Assembly (NCBI GenBank): GCA_023435805.1
Contig: JAEZMC010000265.1
Location: 1-7,697 of the forward strand
Length of the DNA stretch: 7,697 nt
Reading direction: 5' to 3'
DNA from: Bacillota bacterium
Lineage (GTDB): Bacteria > Bacillota > Clostridia > Acetivibrionales > DTU013
The translations under genes and the position numbers were made by a program. The notes beneath the pieces were generated by a model. The model did no database searches. It was not told where the DNA came from and saw only the letters and a list, made by a program, of their open reading frames with translations. Below are positions 4,988 to 7,697 of the stretch, one piece after another. The stretch's first letter is position 1. Each line of letters begins with the position of its first letter.

Positions 4988-5866
4988 ATGAAAAAGAAAG
5001 CATATAAAGCAGTGATCCTGGCAGTGCTTGCTTTAGCAGCAGTATGCTTCATTTTCCCGCTTGTGCTTACTCTGACCAACTCATTTATGAGCCAGCGGGA
5101 AATAGAAGAAAACTACGACGTTTTGGCGGACTCGTGGACGAACGACCAGTATGGTGTAAAGCATACAGTTTTTCTAAAGCCGAAGTTTATTCCTGATGAA
5201 GTTGTTTTGAAACAATATTATACCGTACTGGTAAAAAAGACTCAGTTTTTGTATATGGTCTGGAATTCCATATTCCTCACGGTACCGATAATTCTTGGAC
5301 AGATATTGGTGGCATCCATGGCAGCGTATGCATTTGCAAAAACCGGCTTAAAATGGCGCAATCGTTTATTTTTAATTTATATTACGGTGATGCTTATGCC
5401 TTTTCAGGTAACTCTTGTTCCCAACTACCTGGTTGCCTCGCAGCTTGGCCTGACAGATACCTACTGGTCTATCATATTGCCCGGAATCTTCGGTACATTT
5501 GGGGTTTTTCTGCTAAAGCAATATATGGAATATATACCTGACTCATATCTTGAAGCGGCAAAGGTTGATGGAGCAGGGCATCTACAGGTTTTTGCCCGGG
5601 TAGTGCTGCCGATGTCTAAATCCGGTATAGCAGCGTTGGCGATTCTGCTTTTTATCGATAACTGGAACATGGTGGAGCAGCCTCTGATATTCATTAATGA
5701 CGGAGCCAGACAACCGCTCTCCATTTATCTTTCCAGGATCAACAACGAAGAACAGAGTGTAGCATTTGCCGCATCTACCCTTTATATGCTGCCGGGACTG
5801 TTAATATTCCTTTATGGTGAGAATTATCTTGTGGAAGGCATACAGCTTTCAGGTATAAAAGGTTAA
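4988..5866 (+). CDS. ABC transporter permease, MalG/UgpE type
   Basis: This 292-residue membrane protein is the presumed partner of the preceding MalF-type permease in a heterodimeric importer channel. It has one N-terminal helix (residues 7-31), then an extracytoplasmic stretch of about 55 residues, then roughly five more helices (about 92-117, 127-150, 159-178, 210-226 and 263-285). The EAA loop is canonical: EAAKVDGAGHLQVFARVVLP at 189-208. AGGAGG five bases upstream of the ATG gives a much stronger ribosome binding site than that of the first permease. The segment between helices 1 and 2 includes a DxxxxxxYGV-like patch (residues 44-60) that may contact the binding protein, but this is speculative. 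The membrane fusion protein gene begins 16 bases after the stop codon, so co-transcription is very likely. Confidence 0.9.
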   Translation: MKKKAYKAVILAVLALAAVCFIFPLVLTLTNSFMSQREIEENYDVLADSWTNDQYGVKHTVFLKPKFIPDEVVLKQYYTVLVKKTQFLYMVWNSIFLTVPIILGQILVASMAAYAFAKTGLKWRNRLFLIYITVMLMPFQVTLVPNYLVASQLGLTDTYWSIILPGIFGTFGVFLLKQYMEYIPDSYLEAAKVDGAGHLQVFARVVLPMSKSGIAALAILLFIDNWNMVEQPLIFINDGARQPLSIYLSRINNEEQSVAFAASTLYMLPGLLIFLYGENYLVEGIQLSGIKG

Positions 5867-5882
5867 AAATGGAGGTTCCCGG

Positions 5883-7199
5883 ATGAAAACAATAAACGAA
5901 ACAAATGCGGCATCTGCACCCAAACCGGCTTCTATGGCCGGCGTAAGCCAGGTATCAGGAAAGAAAATAGCGGGTAATGCTTTAAAAATATTTTTTGGGA
6001 TGTTAATCATTTTAACTTTTTTCTCTAATACCATCAATAATTTTACTATTCCAAGGGTTACGGCGGAGCTGCCGATGCCGGGCGATATCGTGAAGGACAT
6101 TAGAGGCGAGGGCGTTGTGGAGGCTAATGTAATACAGGAAATATATGCTTTCACAGAGGCAATGGTAAAGGAGGTTAAAGTGAGCCCTGGCGACTATGTG
6201 GAACAGGGACAGAGCATTATGGTTCTTGATACAAGAGAATTGGAGGCCAGCCTGAAGGATGAGACCGCAAAATATAATAAGTTGAAGCTGCAGTTGGAGA
6301 AGCAGTTGGAGAAAGGTTCTTCCGGAAAATACAGCAGCCATGCAATGAATGTACTGGATGCTGAAAACAAGCTGGAGCAGAAGCAAAAGGCTTTTAATGA
6401 CATTTCTGAGCTCTACAGGCTCGGCGCAGAAAGCGGGAAGAACCTTGAAGAGGCACAGGCAGACCTGGAAGCCGCAAAGCTGGAATATGAAGCGGCTAAA
6501 TACAATAGTGAGGCCGCAGCCAGAGATAACAAGAGGGATCTGGACAGCCTGAGGTACGATATGGAAATCCAGAAAGGAAAAGTAGAGGAGCTGCGGGAAA
6601 AGCTTATGACGGCAGGCGTAATTCAGGCCCCATTCGATGGGATTATCACCGGTATAAATTTTGCTGCCGGAACCATGGTAAACAGTTCTAAGCCGCTATT
6701 TACAGCAGTAGATACGGCAAAGGGCTTTCGGCTTAAAGTAGTACTGGATGCTGAAAAAGCCAAATATCTGACTGTAGGTGAAACCGCCGACGTTATTGTG
6801 GGAAATGCGGCAAGTGGCAGAATCAAAGGTGAGATAGCAGTAATAGCAGATAACATGCAGCAAAAGGGTGAAAAAAAGGATGTTTACATATCTATTGAAA
6901 TGGAGGGACTGGCTGGCGGTGAAGCAGGCGAGGCAAGCTTCAGAAAAAGGATTCAGACAAGGGGGCTTCTTGTATCAAATGATGCAATCCGTACAGATGC
7001 AAGAGGTGAGTATTTGCTGACGGTCAGGGAGAGAGAGGGCGCCCTTGGCAAGGAGTATTATGTTGAGGAGAATAGAATCACAACAGGGGAGTCCGACAGC
7101 GAAAAAACTGCTGTGATTGAAGGTGTGGTAACAGACCTTGTTGTAATAAAAAGCAGCAAAGCAATCAGAGCAGGAGACAGGGTCCTTGTTGAAAAATAA
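5883..7199 (+). CDS. HlyD/MacA-type membrane fusion (efflux adaptor) protein
   Basis: This 438-residue protein has an N-terminal cytoplasmic tail of about 33 residues, one membrane anchor (about 34-55), and an external adaptor. The first half of the lipoyl-like domain (about 75-118, ending SPGDYVEQGQSIMVLDTREL) leads into a long alpha-helical hairpin (about 118-243), rich in Glu, Lys, Ala and Leu, predicted coiled coil. The second lipoyl half (about 244-276) contains QAPFDGIITGINFAAGTMV. Beta-barrel and membrane-proximal regions follow (about 280-436). Such proteins assemble around MacB-like permeases or other exporters and reach into the envelope. GGAGG seven bases before the ATG supports the start. 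The gene is directly downstream of importer-type permeases and 63 bases upstream of a MacB-like permease, its more natural partner. In Gram-positive bacteria no outer membrane partner is expected, as in YknX-type systems. Confidence 0.88.
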   Translation: MKTINETNAASAPKPASMAGVSQVSGKKIAGNALKIFFGMLIILTFFSNTINNFTIPRVTAELPMPGDIVKDIRGEGVVEANVIQEIYAFTEAMVKEVKVSPGDYVEQGQSIMVLDTRELEASLKDETAKYNKLKLQLEKQLEKGSSGKYSSHAMNVLDAENKLEQKQKAFNDISELYRLGAESGKNLEEAQADLEAAKLEYEAAKYNSEAAARDNKRDLDSLRYDMEIQKGKVEELREKLMTAGVIQAPFDGIITGINFAAGTMVNSSKPLFTAVDTAKGFRLKVVLDAEKAKYLTVGETADVIVGNAASGRIKGEIAVIADNMQQKGEKKDVYISIEMEGLAGGEAGEASFRKRIQTRGLLVSNDAIRTDARGEYLLTVREREGALGKEYYVEENRITTGESDSEKTAVIEGVVTDLVVIKSSKAIRAGDRVLVEK

Positions 7200-7262
7200 A
7201 GGGACAACCGGCAGATGCAGATATAAAGTTTACACAGGCGGCAAACTGGAGGGGAAATAACA

Positions 7263-7697
7263 GTGAAAGAGTTAAAAAAGTATCTGATTGGTTGGGGCGT
7301 GCTTTTTATCGGTATTTTTCTCTTATTTGCAGGGACTGTGGCAGGAGAAATGATTGTGAATTTACTTTGTGAGGCTTATGGAATATATGCCGACGGCAAG
7401 GTAGTTGTCAGCTTTGCAGATGAAGCGGCAGCCAGCCCGGATAATAGTCTTGATGCCAGAGATATACAGAGGTTGTCGGAGGAGCCCGGGACTGAAAATC
7501 TGGCAGCAGCAGCTGTCAGCAAAACAACCGCCGGCTATGGTATAAAAAATGCAGTTGTAGTTGCAAGAGGAGTCACTTTTAATTATAGAAATTTTATTAC
7601 ATTGAAAATAAAAGAAGGAAATTTTCTGGCCAGGACGGATGAAATTGAAAAGAACAGGGTTGCGGTTATTGATGAGGAGCTTGCACTGATGCTGTAC
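7263..7697 (+). CDS. MacB/FtsX-type ABC permease, N-terminal part (3' end outside window)
   Basis: The frame is open from a GTG at 7263 to the window end (145 codons). GGAGGGG (7248-7254) lies eight bases before the GTG, a strong start signal. Residues about 7-30 form a membrane helix (YLIGWGVLFIGIFLLFAGTV), followed by an extracytoplasmic region. Its pattern resembles the MacB periplasmic core domain: DIQRLSEEPG, then TENLAAAAVS, VVVARGVTFNYRNF, LKIKEGNFL and VAVIDEELALMLY. MacB/FtsX permeases do not move substrate through a channel as importers do; they transmit mechanical force to adaptor proteins or enzymes outside the membrane. An adaptor gene precedes it, so the two probably form a MacAB-like complex. 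The remaining helices lie downstream, where an ATPase gene might also be expected. Confidence 0.75.
   Translation, partial: MKELKKYLIGWGVLFIGIFLLFAGTVAGEMIVNLLCEAYGIYADGKVVVSFADEAAASPDNSLDARDIQRLSEEPGTENLAAAAVSKTTAGYGIKNAVVVARGVTFNYRNFITLKIKEGNFLARTDEIEKNRVAVIDEELALMLY

Noticed and set aside
4474..5079. 201-residue minus-strand open frame across both permease genes
   Set aside because: It is antisense to two well-supported membrane protein genes and has no recognisable domain or ribosome binding site; likewise for other antisense frames within the kinase and adaptor genes.

Overview
The window looks like chromosome of an anaerobic Gram-positive bacterium, most likely in the class Clostridia. 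The evidence is a superoxide-reductase-type fragment, strong AGGAGG-type ribosome binding sites, moderate AT-richness, and an OmpR-type regulator and sensor kinase overlapping by ATGA. The genus cannot be fixed from sequence alone.

Layout. Positions 1-218 carry the 3' end of a desulfoferrodoxin/superoxide reductase-like gene (+), followed by a DinB-fold protein at 294-830 (+). Positions 831-1446 hold no intact gene. They contain a possible minus-strand coding remnant and a cluster of palindromic and direct repeats built on TGACTC/GAGTCA and GGGGACGGTTC/GAACCGTCCCC. These resemble the REP-like sequences associated with Y1-type transposases, but no transposase is present. Positions 1447-3761 (-) encode a two-component system, response regulator first and sensor kinase second. 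Positions 3762-4062 are a divergent control region. Positions 4063-7697 (+) are an operon-like run of four genes: two MalF/MalG-type ABC importer permeases, an HlyD/MacA-type membrane fusion protein, and the start of a MacB/FtsX-type ABC permease that runs off the end.

How it may work. The divergent region holds two arrays of helical-phase 11-bp direct repeats. One has four heptamers (TTGTCAC, then CTGCCAC three times); the other has two CTGTCAC heptamers, 10 bp upstream of a good -10 hexamer. OmpR/PhoB-family regulators typically bind 11-bp direct repeats, and the adjacent regulator belongs to that family. The simplest model is that the kinase senses an extracytoplasmic signal and the regulator binds these arrays, controlling the transport operon and possibly its own gene. 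The operon is unusual because it joins importer-type permeases to an exporter-type MacA/MacB-like pair. No ATPase or solute-binding protein is seen; they may lie downstream. The substrate cannot be inferred. The regulatory link and the functional link between the two transporter types are inferences.
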